This document shows positions 1-8,717 of a DNA stretch of 64,000 nucleotides, piece after piece. Within the stretch, counting starts at the first letter, position 1. Every line of letters starts with the position of its first letter. A model generated the notes under the pieces. It had not been told where the DNA came from, did not search any database, and saw only the letters and a list, made by a program, of their open reading frames with translations. The translations under genes were made by a program, and so were the position numbers. Location: assembly GCF_001411495.1 (NCBI RefSeq), contig NZ_CP012982.1, forward strand, positions 1,736,001-1,800,000, given 5' to 3'. Origin of the DNA: Burkholderia cepacia ATCC 25416 (GTDB lineage Bacteria; Pseudomonadota; Gammaproteobacteria; Burkholderiales; Burkholderiaceae).

Positions 1-316
1 TTCCTGACGAATGCTTCCGGCAGGAGATCGTGCGCCCCGTACCAGAAGAAGACCAGCGCGGCCGCAATTCGCCAGATATGAAACGCAGTCAGCGTTCTTA
101 GCCCGATGGTCGCGATGTATGTGCGAAAGCTCCGGGACATCGAATAAACGACAACTGGCGCCACGATACCGAGGGCAATGAGGCAGGCGAGCCCCAGCGG
201 GTAGACCGCTCGATAAACCCCCGCTTCGGCCGCCGCGGCAACGGCTAATCCCCAGACGATCAGCACACCCAGCAAGCCCGTCCCGCCGTTCTTCCGGATC
301 TCGACGATCTGATTCA
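1..316 (-). CDS. Putative integral membrane protein, 3' end cut by window edge
   Basis: The reading frame starts at an ATG at 316 and stays open for 105 codons to the window edge, so the C-terminus is missing. Three hydrophobic stretches are visible, around residues 14-32, 37-60 and 77-95, separated by short charged loops such as SRSFR. This pattern suggests a small inner-membrane protein of unknown function. It is read away from the NmrA-type gene at 387-1481, but on the same strand and downstream of it, with a 70-bp gap. I do not recognise the family. Confidence 0.55.
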
Positions 317-386
317 TTTCCGAAGCCCATTAGGTTAACTAAACATTGATCGAATTCCCGGTATCTACTGGACGTGATGCCGTAGA

Positions 387-1481
387 TTAAAGCGCGCCTT
401 TTCTGCCGTCTTCGGACAGCTTCAGAAGCGGCACCGACTTGAACAGGGTTTCCGGCTGCACCCGCTCCCAGAGACTTCCTTTGCCTTGCTGCTGGCCACG
501 CTCGTCTTCTCGTCGAAGCCATTGCTCGACGGTCCGGATGCGGTTCGGATGGATTTCGTCGAGTAGCGCGTAGTCGCGGCGGATGACGTCGTGCTTCCAG
601 ATGTTCCAGAATCCTGTGAAGTTGTCGCGGAAACTCATCGTGCTCTTGTCATTCGGGTCCGCGTTGTATCCGGCGGGCGAGTTCGCCGCCATCTTGAGCG
701 GGCCGTTCCAGTAAGTGTCCAGATCCGTGTCGATGTAGCGCGCAGGATGCCCCGTTACCCGTTCGAACGCCTCGGCCAGCTTCCCGTACGCGACATGCTC
801 AATGGCGACCTGGAGATCCATGCCGTTCGCGCGCTCCGGGTGATCGAACAGCCAGCGCGCGTAGTAGCCGCAATCCTCCAGTGCGACATGCGGCACCGCA
901 CCGTTGCCGAGCGGCACGCGCCAGGTGACGACTCCGTCCTCGACGAAGGGCATCATCGGCGTCATCGCCGAAATGGCCATCTCCATGTATGGCCCGGTGG
1001 TGAACACGGCCGCGCCCATGCGCTCCCGGCTCGTCTGGTTCTGGAACAGGATCCATTCGCCTACGCGGCCTTTGCCGTCGTAGTGGCCAGCACGAAAGCG
1101 CGAATCGTAGCCGGCCTGTTTGAGCGCGTAGTCGAGGTTGCCATACACGAAGAACTTGATGCCTTCTTCCAGCGCGATTTCGTAGCAACGCATCGCCCAG
1201 TAGATCTCCGTTTTCTCGCCGGTGTTGAACCCGTCCAGATTGATGTACGCACCGTCGCAGCCGCGAAAGCCTGCCCGCAGAACGGCTTCGTCGGCAAACG
1301 TGCCTTTCAGGATCGACACGTTGCCGAGTGCGAGCAGCGCCTTGGCGCGCCGGGAATCGGGGTCTCGGCTCAACGCGCGAACGGAATACTTGCCGTCCGC
1401 GACGAGCGCGCTGATGACAGGCAGGCCCTGCGCGCCTGTACCACCGATGACGAAGATTCTGGAAGTGGCATGGGAAGGCAT
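387..1481 (-). CDS. NmrA/HSCARG-type NAD(P)-binding protein
   Basis: A 364-residue Rossmann-fold protein of the atypical short-chain dehydrogenase (NmrA) group. The dinucleotide-binding motif GGTGAQG lies at residues 13-19 after a beta strand (RIFVI), followed by SVRALSRDP, which fits NADP recognition. NmrA-like proteins act as redox sensors or as reductases; which applies here cannot be told. I chose the ATG at 1481 because AAGGA sits about 7 bases upstream and the glycine motif then has the usual N-terminal distance; an upstream in-frame start at 1517 would add 12 residues with no Shine-Dalgarno. It is divergent from the HxlR gene, with palindromic operator-like DNA between, so HxlR control is likely. 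Confidence 0.85.
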   Translation of the reverse strand: MPSHATSRIFVIGGTGAQGLPVISALVADGKYSVRALSRDPDSRRAKALLALGNVSILKGTFADEAVLRAGFRGCDGAYINLDGFNTGEKTEIYWAMRCYEIALEEGIKFFVYGNLDYALKQAGYDSRFRAGHYDGKGRVGEWILFQNQTSRERMGAAVFTTGPYMEMAISAMTPMMPFVEDGVVTWRVPLGNGAVPHVALEDCGYYARWLFDHPERANGMDLQVAIEHVAYGKLAEAFERVTGHPARYIDTDLDTYWNGPLKMAANSPAGYNADPNDKSTMSFRDNFTGFWNIWKHDVIRRDYALLDEIHPNRIRTVEQWLRREDERGQQQGKGSLWERVQPETLFKSVPLLKLSEDGRKGAL

Positions 1482-1536
1482 GATGGTTTCCTTGAATTCG
1501 ATGCTACGGACGCCCACCGACGATGCCGGTCAACAA

Positions 1537-1575
1537 GTGGGACACTCACTCTTATAATAAGAGTGAGTGTCCCAC
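1537..1575. promoter_or_regulatory. 39-bp perfect palindrome, probable HxlR operator over divergent promoters
   Basis: The left arm GTGGGACACTCACTCTTAT is followed by one central base (1556) and its exact reverse complement. The centre carries TATAAT-like -10 sequence readable on both strands. It lies in the divergent space between the NmrA-type gene (ATG 1481) and the HxlR-type regulator (ATG 1713). HxlR proteins are dimeric MarR-like repressors or activators that bind such dyads, so an operator overlapping the NmrA promoter is the simplest reading. Confidence 0.7.
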
Positions 1576-1652
1576 AAGACAAGAACTTTTCGGCACTTGA
1601 ACCGGGAAGGCGACGGGCTCTTGGGTGGAAACGTCCTGTCGACGTTTGCGCG

Positions 1653-1672
1653 ACTCTTATAATGAGACTCAC
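1653..1672. promoter_or_regulatory. Second, partial copy of the operator with -10 box before the HxlR gene
   Basis: ACTCTTATAATGAGACTCAC repeats the core of the 1537-1575 palindrome (ACTCTTATAATAAGAGT) with a few changes. The TATAAT at 1658-1663 stands about 50 bases before the regulator ATG at 1713, a suitable place for its own promoter. This suggests autoregulation by the same protein. The -35 element is not clear. Confidence 0.5.
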
Positions 1673-1712
1673 CCTCGGCGACGATCGCCGGGGCTAATCT
1701 GGGAAACGGCTC

Positions 1713-2246
1713 ATGCGCTCGAAGGGTTTTGACGGAATGGTGTGCCCGATTGCCGGCGTCATGGCGGCGATCGGTGACCGATGGGGCTTGCTGATACTTC
1801 GCGACCTTGTCTGCGGGCTCAGCCGGTACGACGAGTTTCGCCAGTCGTCCGGCATAACCAACGCGACGCTCAGCGACCGGCTCAAGCATCTGGAGGCCAA
1901 CGGCCTCGTTGAGCGTAGGCGCTATCAGGTGAATCCGGAGCGATTTGAATATCTCCTGACTCACAAGGGCTGGCAGATCGCCCCGGTGATGCCGGTACTC
2001 GCCCAGATTGGGGACAGTCTGGAAGTTTCCGGAGCTTCGGCGCCTCCGATGAAGTTCGTGAATCGAAAGACGGGAGCCGAGGTGAGGTGGAGCTTTATCG
2101 ATCAGGAGACGGGGGAGCAGACCAACGCGGCGGATTTGGAGATCCAGGAAGGTCCCGGCGCGGACGAACTGGTCCGCTGGCGCCTGTCGCACGGTAACCG
2201 GCGTCGCCAAAAAGCAGATCCGCCAGGCGGACGATCGCCTGCTTGA
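1713..2246 (+). CDS. HxlR-family winged-helix transcriptional regulator
   Basis: A 177-residue regulator with the HxlR domain in about residues 10-100. It has a conserved N-terminal cysteine (Cys11 in VCPIAG), then GDRWGLLILRDL, and a recognition region (SGITNATLSDRLKHLEANGLV) typical of the MarR-like fold. In relatives this cysteine senses quinones, aldehydes or other electrophiles; that role here is inference. The C-terminal half (about 105-165, ending in GPGADELVRWRL) matches the extension seen in longer HxlR proteins. A GGGAAAC sequence precedes the ATG. It is divergent from the NmrA-type gene and probably controls it through the palindromes at 1537 and 1653. Confidence 0.88.
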   Translation: MRSKGFDGMVCPIAGVMAAIGDRWGLLILRDLVCGLSRYDEFRQSSGITNATLSDRLKHLEANGLVERRRYQVNPERFEYLLTHKGWQIAPVMPVLAQIGDSLEVSGASAPPMKFVNRKTGAEVRWSFIDQETGEQTNAADLEIQEGPGADELVRWRLSHGNRRRQKADPPGGRSPA

Positions 2247-2583
2247 TGGTTGCCCGGGTTTCTCCGTCGAACTCCATCGGGTCCTTCTCGGACACCTCGT
2301 CAGGCAGCATGCTGCGCCGGCGATCGTGGGCGATCCTGGCGAGCAGCGCGTCCTCGGCCCTCGCCGAGTGTTTCGCTTGATCAGCTCGACATCTCGTGAT
2401 GCCCACCGACGTCGCACGCCGTGCAGGCGCTGATCGAAACTGGCGAGGCCGTGACGATTGATAACCTCCTTGCATCAATTCTTCCAAAAATCGCACTTAT
2501 CGTTTGATCGACGTCGAGCGAACATTCCGGAAAACCACAATCGACCCGCCCCGCATATTTCCGGATTTTCAGGAGACACCTCG
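2247..2583. other. 337-bp gap with a possible minus-strand gene remnant
   Basis: No intact gene is supported. On the minus strand, roughly 2390 down to 2215 encodes a protein-like, codon-biased stretch including LLARIAHDRRRSML and DGETRATIKQAIVRLADLL, but it has no convincing start or ribosome binding site and runs into the antisense of the HxlR gene. It may be the end of a decayed gene. The last 20 bases before 2584 hold the AGGAGA of the next gene. Confidence 0.35.
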
Positions 2584-3879
2584 ATGCACCCCTCGTCCAG
2601 CCTTCCGGCCGAACGTTCGAAGGCCGCCGCGATTTTTCGCGTCACGGCCGGCAATTTTCTCGAGCAGTTCGACTTCTTCCTGTTCGGCTTCTACGCCACG
2701 CAGATCGCCAATGTCTTCTTCCCTGCGCAAAGCGAGTTCGCTTCGTTGATGATGACCTTCGCCGTGTTCGGCGCCGGCTTCCTGATGCGGCCGCTGGGCG
2801 CAATCGTGCTGGGCGCGTACATCGACGAGGTAGGCCGCCGCAAGGGCCTGATCGTCACGCTGTCCATCATGGCGAGCGGCACCATCCTGATTGCGTTCGT
2901 GCCGGGCTACGCGTCGATCGGGCTGCTGGCGCCCGTGCTCGTACTGATCGGGCGGCTGCTGCAGGGCTTCTCCGCAGGCGCCGAGCTGGGCGGTGTATCG
3001 GTCTATCTCGCCGAGCTGGCAACGCCCGGCCGCAAGGGCTTCTTCACCAGCTGGCAATCGGCCAGCCAGCAGGTTGCGATCGTCATCGCGGCGGGCCTCG
3101 GCTTTGCGCTCAATCAGTGGCTGAGCGCATCGCAGATCGCCACCTGGGGATGGCGCGTGCCGTTCTTCGTCGGCTGCATGATCGTGCCGTTCATCTTCAT
3201 GCTGCGCCGCAACCTGGAGGAAACCCAGGAATTCAAGGCGCGCAAGCATCGCCCTGGCATGAAGGAAGTGTTCGGCACGCTGGTTCAGAACTGGGGCGTC
3301 GTGGTCGCCGGCATGATGCTGGTCGCGATGACCACCACGAGCTTCTATCTGATCACCGTCTACGCACCGACCTTCGGCAAGACGGTGCTGCATCTGAGCA
3401 CCGCCGACAGCCTGCTCGTGACGCTCTGCGTCGGCGTGTCGAACTTCGTGTGGCTGCCGATCGGCGGCGCGCTGTCCGATCGGTTCGGCCGTCGGCCGCT
3501 GCTGGTCGGCATGACGATGCTCACCGTCCTGACCGCCTATCCGGCGCTGTCGTTCCTTGCTCACGCGCCGTCGTTCGCCAACATGCTGCTCGTCCTGCTC
3601 TGGCTCTCGTTCATGTACGGGATCTATAACGGTGCGATGGTCGTCGCGCTCACCGAAGTGATGCCGGTGCAGGTGCGTGTCGCGGGCTTCTCGCTCGCCT
3701 ACAGCCTCGCGACGGCCGTGTTCGGCGGCTTCACGCCGGCCATCTCGACCGGGCTCATTCACATGACGGGCGACAAGGCCGCACCCGGCTACTGGATGAG
3801 CTTCGCCGCGGTGTGCGCGCTGCTTGCGACGTTCGCGCTCTACCGTCACCGCACGGCGACGCTCACGCCGGCGCATTGA
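2584..3879 (+). CDS. MFS tricarboxylate transporter (CitA/TcuC-like, MHS family)
   Basis: A 431-residue major facilitator with about 12 membrane segments. The N-terminus ([19 protein letters not shown]) and the loop 2-3 signature ([12 protein letters not shown]) are characteristic of proton-coupled citrate and tricarballylate carriers of the metabolite:H+ symporter family; the second-half signature [10 protein letters not shown] is also present. The ATG at 2584 is preceded by AGGAGA 7 bases away, so the longer upstream reading frame is not used. A ModA-like periplasmic protein follows after 38 bases and the two are probably co-transcribed. The exact tricarboxylate is not defined by sequence; citrate, tricarballylate or a related acid are options. 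Confidence 0.85.
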   Translation: MHPSSSLPAERSKAAAIFRVTAGNFLEQFDFFLFGFYATQIANVFFPAQSEFASLMMTFAVFGAGFLMRPLGAIVLGAYIDEVGRRKGLIVTLSIMASGTILIAFVPGYASIGLLAPVLVLIGRLLQGFSAGAELGGVSVYLAELATPGRKGFFTSWQSASQQVAIVIAAGLGFALNQWLSASQIATWGWRVPFFVGCMIVPFIFMLRRNLEETQEFKARKHRPGMKEVFGTLVQNWGVVVAGMMLVAMTTTSFYLITVYAPTFGKTVLHLSTADSLLVTLCVGVSNFVWLPIGGALSDRFGRRPLLVGMTMLTVLTAYPALSFLAHAPSFANMLLVLLWLSFMYGIYNGAMVVALTEVMPVQVRVAGFSLAYSLATAVFGGFTPAISTGLIHMTGDKAAPGYWMSFAAVCALLATFALYRHRTATLTPAH

Positions 3880-3917
3880 TAGCCCATCCGAAACTTCACC
3901 CCCACACACGAATTCGC

Positions 3918-4712
3918 ATGACCACGACCATGAGAAATCAGCTCCTGAAATTTTGCGCGACCGCGCTCGTCGCCAGCGCGGCGTTTGCGGCCAACGTGCA
4001 GGCGGCCGAGCTCCACGTGATGAGCTCGGGTGGCTTCACGGCCGCCTATAAACTGCTCGGCCCGCGGTTCGCGTCCACGACCGGCAATACGCTCGACACC
4101 GCGCTCGGCCCGTCGATGGGCAAGTCGCCCGAAGCGATTCCGAACCGGCTCGCGCGCGGCGAGCCCGCCGACGCCGTCATCATGGTCGGTTACGCGCTGG
4201 ACGAACTGATCAAGCAAGGCAAGGTCATCCCGGGATCCCGCGTCGAGCTGGCCGATTCGCGCATCGGCATGGTCGTGCGCGACGGCGCGGCAAAACCCGA
4301 CATCAGCACCACCGAAGGTCTCAAGCAGGTGCTGCTGCACGCGAAGTCGATCGCCTACTCGGACAGCGCGAGCGGCGTGTATATCGAACGCGAGTTGTTC
4401 AAGAAACTCGGCATCGAGGAGCAGGTGAAGTCCAAGGCGAAGATGATCCCGCGGATTCCGGTGGCTTCTGTCGTCGCGAACGGCGACTACGAAATCGGCT
4501 TCCAGCAGGTCAGCGAGCTGCTGCCCGTCCACGGTGCGACCTTCGTCGGCAAGATTCCCGAATCGCTGCAGTCCGTCACGCGCTTCGCTGCCGGCATCCC
4601 CGTCGGCGCGCAGCATCCGAAGGAAGCGAAGGCGCTGCTCGATTATCTGGCGTCGCCCGGCGTGCAGGCTGACGTGAAAACAACCGGACTGGATGCCGTC
4701 CCCGCGCATTGA
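3918..4712 (+). CDS. ModA-like periplasmic substrate-binding protein
   Basis: A 264-residue exported protein with a signal peptide (charged start, hydrophobic FCATALVASAAFAA, cleavage probably near QAA-E around residue 29). The mature part has the type 2 periplasmic-binding fold seen in molybdate-binding ModA relatives: VMSSGGFTAAYKLL at the start, later IAYSDSASGVYIERELFKKLGI, and a C-terminal RFAAGIPVGAQHPKEAKALLDYL. No ABC permease or ATPase gene is adjacent; instead it sits directly after an MFS carrier, so the ligand is more likely an organic acid than an oxyanion, though this is inference. ATG 3918 is used; ATG 3930 is an alternative that keeps the signal peptide. Confidence 0.8.
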   Translation: MTTTMRNQLLKFCATALVASAAFAANVQAAELHVMSSGGFTAAYKLLGPRFASTTGNTLDTALGPSMGKSPEAIPNRLARGEPADAVIMVGYALDELIKQGKVIPGSRVELADSRIGMVVRDGAAKPDISTTEGLKQVLLHAKSIAYSDSASGVYIERELFKKLGIEEQVKSKAKMIPRIPVASVVANGDYEIGFQQVSELLPVHGATFVGKIPESLQSVTRFAAGIPVGAQHPKEAKALLDYLASPGVQADVKTTGLDAVPAH

Positions 4713-4722
4713 GTCCGACCCG

Positions 4723-4752
4723 CGGGAAGGCTTGTGTCACAAAGTCTTCCCG
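4723..4752. terminator. Hairpin between convergent genes
   Basis: CGGGAAG (4723-4729) and CTTCCCG (4746-4752) form a 7-bp stem that extends with a bulge (CTT/AAG) toward the loop. It lies between the converging ends of the ModA-like gene and dctA and overlaps the dctA stop codon. No clear T-tract follows, so termination may be weak or Rho-assisted. Confidence 0.4.
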
Positions 4753-6065
4753 TTGCCGCCGGCATCCCCTGCGGTACTGCCTTCATCGGCCCCGTTCGGG
4801 GATGCCGGGCCGGCCATGGCGAGCCTCTGCGCAAGCCGCATGCGATCGCACGCACCTTCCCACAGCGAAACGAAGATCACCGCGCAGGCATTGCTGATCA
4901 CGCTTGTCAGGGCGCGCGCCTCCGACATGAAGCGATCGATGCCGACCAGCAGTGCGACGCCGGCGACGGGCAGGTCGGGCATGACGGCGAGTGTGGCGAC
5001 CAGCGCCACCAGCCCGCTGCCGGAAACACCGGCCGCCCCCTTTGACGTGAGCAGCATGATGGCGAGCATCACCGCGATCTGCGACGCGGAGAGCGGCACG
5101 TCGCACGCCTGGGCGATGAACAATGCCGCGAGCGTCAGATAGATCGCGGTACCGTCCAGATTGAAGGAATAGCCCGCCGGCAGCACGAGCCCCACGATGC
5201 CCTTGTCGCAGCCGAGTGCTTCCAGCTTGACGATCAGACGCGGCAGAACGGGCTCCGTGGACGACGTCGCGAGGACGATGAGCAATTCTTCGCGCATGTA
5301 GCGCAAGAGCCGCCACAGCGCGAAACCGTGCAGTCGCGCGAGCGGTGCGAGCACCAGCGCGACGAACAGCACGCAGGCCACGTAGAAGGACGCCATCAGC
5401 TTCGCGAGCGAGCCGACCGAACCGATGCCGAAACGGCCCACCGTGAACGCCATCGCGCCGAATGCGCCGAGCGGCGCGAGCCGCATGATCATCGCGAGCA
5501 CGCGAAAGACGACCTGGGCGACACCGTCGATCAGCGCAAGAACGGGCCGGCCGGCCCGCGGGTGCGCATTCAGCGAGAAGCCGAACAACAGCGACAGCAG
5601 CAGCACCGGCAACACTTCGCCTTTGGCGAACGCGCCGAGCATCGTGTCCGGAATCACGCTCAGCCCGAACTCCACAAGGCCCCGCGGCTCCGCATGCTTC
5701 GCATACGGAGCGAGGATGCCTGCATCCAGGTGGCTGACGTCGACGTGCATGCCGGCGCCGGGCTGCAGCACATATGCGGTGACGAGTCCGATCGCGAGCG
5801 CAGCGGCGGTCAATAGATAGAAGAGCGCCAGTGCCCGCACGATCGTGCGGCCGATCGCCTTCCCGTTCGCCAGCGACGTGATGCCCGAGACGATCGTGCA
5901 AAAGACGATCGGGGCGATGGTCATCTTGACCAGGCCGACGAACGCATCGCTGAGGGGCTTGAGCATCGCGCCCGCCGCGGGCCATGCGTGACCGATGCCC
6001 ATGCCGAGCATCATCGCGAGCAGAACCTGCACGTAAAGCGATCCAAGCGGCCTGGCCAACCTCAC
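4737..6065 (-). CDS. dctA: C4-dicarboxylate:cation symporter
   Basis: A 442-residue protein of the dicarboxylate/amino acid:cation symporter family, which imports succinate, fumarate and malate with protons or sodium. Family hallmarks are visible: the serine-rich hairpin segment (LATSSTEPVLPRL), GYSFNLDGTAIYLTLAALFIAQA in transmembrane segment 7, and SKGAAGVSGSGLVALVATL in the second re-entrant loop. The N-terminus (LYVQVLLAMMLGMGIGH) matches other DctA proteins. It lies 33 bases downstream of a LysR gene on the same strand and is probably co-transcribed with it, unlike the usual DctBD control. Glutamate/aspartate transport (GltP) is a less likely alternative. Confidence 0.88.
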   Translation of the reverse strand: MRLARPLGSLYVQVLLAMMLGMGIGHAWPAAGAMLKPLSDAFVGLVKMTIAPIVFCTIVSGITSLANGKAIGRTIVRALALFYLLTAAALAIGLVTAYVLQPGAGMHVDVSHLDAGILAPYAKHAEPRGLVEFGLSVIPDTMLGAFAKGEVLPVLLLSLLFGFSLNAHPRAGRPVLALIDGVAQVVFRVLAMIMRLAPLGAFGAMAFTVGRFGIGSVGSLAKLMASFYVACVLFVALVLAPLARLHGFALWRLLRYMREELLIVLATSSTEPVLPRLIVKLEALGCDKGIVGLVLPAGYSFNLDGTAIYLTLAALFIAQACDVPLSASQIAVMLAIMLLTSKGAAGVSGSGLVALVATLAVMPDLPVAGVALLVGIDRFMSEARALTSVISNACAVIFVSLWEGACDRMRLAQRLAMAGPASPNGADEGSTAGDAGGNGKTL

Positions 6066-6098
6066 TGTCCGGTCTTCCTTCGTGTCTCTCTGTCGTCG

Positions 6099-7022
6099 TT
6101 ACGCCGATGCGCCACTGCTTGCGGTCCCGCCACGCTTCGCCTCGATGACCATCCGATGAAACGCCTCGGCGGCCGGCGTGAGCGGTCGTCCGCGCCGCTT
6201 CACGATTCCCACGCGTCGTTTGACGACCGGTTCGACCAGCGGCACGCTCGTGAGAATCGGGTGGTCATGCCCAGGCATCGCCATCGAGGGGACCGCGGCG
6301 ACGCCGAGCCCCGCTTCGATCAATCCGAGCAGGGTCGTCACGTGGCGTGTCTCGCAGACGCTCGGCGCGCGCGGCGCGACGGCGGTCAGCGCCTGGTCGA
6401 GCAGCAGACGGTTGCCGGAAGTCTTGTCGACCGACACATAGTCGTGCTCGTAAAGCTCGTTCCAGGTCACGCGCTTCTTGCGTGCGAGCGGGTGGTCGCG
6501 GCGACAGGCGGCAACGAACCGTTCCTGGAGCAACACCTTGAACTCGATCTCAGCCTCCTGGCTGCCGATGAAGCTCACGCCGAAATCCGCCTCGCCGCTG
6601 ATGACGGCCCCGAGCACCTCGTTGGCGCTTGCATCGAGCAGCTTCACCCTGATGCGCGGAAAGCGCTGATGATAGCGCGCGACGATGGCGGGAAGAAAGT
6701 AGTAGGCGACCGACGGCACGCATGCGATCGTCACATGGCCGAGGCGGCTCGATGAAACGTCGCGGATGCCGAGCAGGGCGGCATCGAGATCGTCGAGCAG
6801 TTGTTCGGCACTCTGCGCGAACACGCGACCGACCGTGGTGAGCGAGACGCTGCGCGTGGTGCGCTCGAACAGCCGTACGCCGAGCGCTTCCTCGAGCTTG
6901 TCGATACGACGGCTCAAGGCCGGCTGGGAGATGTTGACTGCGTCGGCGGCCTTTCGGAAGCTCCCCGTTTCCACTACGGCGCGAAATGCCTGCAAGTCGG
7001 TTAAATCGAAGTTGATCCCCAC
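6099..7022 (-). CDS. LysR-family transcriptional regulator, probable control of dctA
   Basis: A 307-residue LysR protein: winged helix-turn-helix in about residues 1-60 (FRAVVETGSFRKAADAVNISQPALSRRIDKLEEALG) and a periplasmic-binding-like effector domain from about residue 90. I place the start at GTG 7022, where GGAG lies 8 bases upstream and the protein opens with the usual GINFDLTDLQAF; an ATG at 7061 would add 13 residues of unlikely sequence. It is followed after 33 bases by dctA. Its own 5' side abuts the decayed AraC fragment at 7128-7364, so the promoter must lie within that remnant. Confidence 0.87.
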   Translation of the reverse strand: MGINFDLTDLQAFRAVVETGSFRKAADAVNISQPALSRRIDKLEEALGVRLFERTTRSVSLTTVGRVFAQSAEQLLDDLDAALLGIRDVSSSRLGHVTIACVPSVAYYFLPAIVARYHQRFPRIRVKLLDASANEVLGAVISGEADFGVSFIGSQEAEIEFKVLLQERFVAACRRDHPLARKKRVTWNELYEHDYVSVDKTSGNRLLLDQALTAVAPRAPSVCETRHVTTLLGLIEAGLGVAAVPSMAMPGHDHPILTSVPLVEPVVKRRVGIVKRRGRPLTPAAEAFHRMVIEAKRGGTASSGASA

Positions 7023-7127
7023 AGGCAAATCTCCGCCACTCAGATGCGGTGCATTGTGCATGATTCTGCCGGCGCCATGCGCGTTGCGTTGCCTGAAACC
7101 GATGTCTTCGGGTTTGCCCGCCGTGGT

Positions 7128-7364
7128 TGCCCGAACCGCGCACGATAGTCCCGCGGCGATGCGCCGACGCATTTGCAAACGCACGCTGTAACGCGTCCAC
7201 GCTTGTGGATCCCGATCGTTCGGCTATCCGTTCGAGCGGCCAGTCGGCCCGCTCCAGCCGTGCCTTCGCACGCCCGACCCGCGCAGCCGGCACGTAACGG
7301 GCCGGTGAGAGCCCGGTCTCTTTGACGCGTGTGATCCTTGCGCTGCGACAGATCGTGGAAATCG
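7128..7364 (-). pseudogene. Remnant of a GlxA-type AraC regulator (DNA-binding domain, frameshifted)
   Basis: Only the C-terminal helix-turn-helix part of a GlxA-like AraC regulator is recognisable. In one frame it reads TGLSPARYVPAARVGRAKAR, then DWPLERIAERSGSTSVDALQ; the family end VGASPRDYRARFG continues in a different frame. The shift falls near 7170-7180, consistent with loss of one base. The sensor domain and start are gone. The preceding MFS gene (7371-8600, same strand) ends 7 bases before the fragment, so a deletion probably joined them. Confidence 0.72.
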
Positions 7365-7370
7365 AGGAGA

Positions 7371-8600
7371 TTACCTGGCGACCAAGGTCGCGTGGATGAC
7401 TTTTGGCAGCCACGCATACGCAATCGTCACCAGCGTCACGCCGACGACGAGCATCGGCACAACCATCGGCCACGCGCCCGACTGGTAACGCGGATCGGCG
7501 AATCCCGCTGCCGTCTGTCCCACGCTGAACGCGAAGAACATCATGATGAAGCCGGACCAGGATACGGCGCGGCCTGCAAGGTGAGGCAGGCCGCTGACTG
7601 CCCCTGCCTGCCCGCACGGCTGATGGATTCCGTGGCCGAGGCAATACACGCCATGCCCGACGAGCAGCGGCCAGATGCTGCCGGGAAGCAGCGCGCACCC
7701 CAATGCCTGGATCACCGCGCCGCAGAGGCTCAGCGTTGCGCCTTGCCGCACCGTTCGCAACATGCTTTGACGGCGCAGCAGCACGCGGCAGCCGAACGTG
7801 CTCAGGACATAGACGAGCGTACCGCCAGCCGGTATCCAGCCATAACGCTGGGGCGAGATGCCGAGCTGCCCGATGTAGATAGCCGGAGACAACAGCAGAA
7901 AGCAGAACATGCCGGTGTACGTCGACGCGGCCAGCAGCGTCCATACCCTGAACGGGGCATTGCCGAGTATCTCGCGCACCTCCCGGTTCGAGTCCCGGCT
8001 CGGCGCGCTTCGCGCGAAGCTTTCCTCGAAGCCGTACCAGCACATGACGAGCAACCCGAGCGCATACACGCTCATCCCGGCGAGCACCCATCGCCATCCG
8101 GCTTGCTGTGCGACATACGCACCGAGGATCGGGGCGAGGAACGCCATCATCCCCATCCCCATGAAACCGCGCGCCATCACGTACGGGCCGTCGCCCGCCG
8201 AATACCGGTCGCGCACTGTCGCACGGGCGCATACCAGTATCGCGGCCATGGCCAGCCCCTGCATCGCGCGAGCGGCCACCAGCATCGCCGCGGTCGAGGC
8301 CAGCGCAGCGGCCAGTGCGGACAGCGCATAGAGCGCAAGGCCGGTCAGCAGGACGGGGCGGCGGCCGAACCGGTCGGAAAGGCTGCCCATCGGCAATTGC
8401 CCGACACCGAATATCAGCGCGAAAACCGTGAGGCTGACACTGGCGGAGCCCAGCGTGGCGGCGATTTCGGGCAGCGCCGGCAGGTAACTGTCGGTCGCCA
8501 CCGGCTGGGCCGCCAGCAGAAGCGGCAACATGAGCGCGAAGTTCAGGCGAGCGGGTCGCGTGGAGTCCGGCATGGCGGTTTTCGACACGGTATCGGGCAT
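7371..8600 (-). CDS. Bcr/CflA-family MFS efflux transporter
   Basis: A 409-residue, 12-segment major facilitator of the drug:proton antiporter-1 (12-TMS) type. The motif [19 protein letters not shown] after segment 2 and the N-terminal VATDSYLPALPEI are characteristic of Bcr/CflA exporters, which expel bicyclomycin, chloramphenicol, sulfonamides or natural metabolites. Two in-frame ATGs exist (8600 and 8573) and neither has a clear ribosome binding site; I give the longer. It is followed at once by a broken AraC regulator gene, suggesting that a former regulator/exporter pair has decayed. The substrate is not predictable. Confidence 0.83.
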   Translation of the reverse strand: MPDTVSKTAMPDSTRPARLNFALMLPLLLAAQPVATDSYLPALPEIAATLGSASVSLTVFALIFGVGQLPMGSLSDRFGRRPVLLTGLALYALSALAAALASTAAMLVAARAMQGLAMAAILVCARATVRDRYSAGDGPYVMARGFMGMGMMAFLAPILGAYVAQQAGWRWVLAGMSVYALGLLVMCWYGFEESFARSAPSRDSNREVREILGNAPFRVWTLLAASTYTGMFCFLLLSPAIYIGQLGISPQRYGWIPAGGTLVYVLSTFGCRVLLRRQSMLRTVRQGATLSLCGAVIQALGCALLPGSIWPLLVGHGVYCLGHGIHQPCGQAGAVSGLPHLAGRAVSWSGFIMMFFAFSVGQTAAGFADPRYQSGAWPMVVPMLVVGVTLVTIAYAWLPKVIHATLVAR

Positions 8601-8717
8601 CGAGCTTCGAGTAAGGGCTGCGGTTACGCAAGGTTGCTCGTCCGGCGAGGGCGGCCGCGGCGAGCTGACATGGCCGGGCGGAAGGGGCGCCGAACCCGAC
8701 GCCCCGCCGAACGCCGG

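Noticed and set aside
591..1697. Plus-strand frame opposite the NmrA-type gene
   Set aside because: Antisense shadow of a recognisable Rossmann protein and it runs through the palindromic control region.
8660..8710. GGGGCG/CGCCCC stem between the two MFS genes as terminator
   Set aside because: The stem is short with a 10-base loop and no T-tract on either strand, so it is not distinguishable from random GC-rich pairing.
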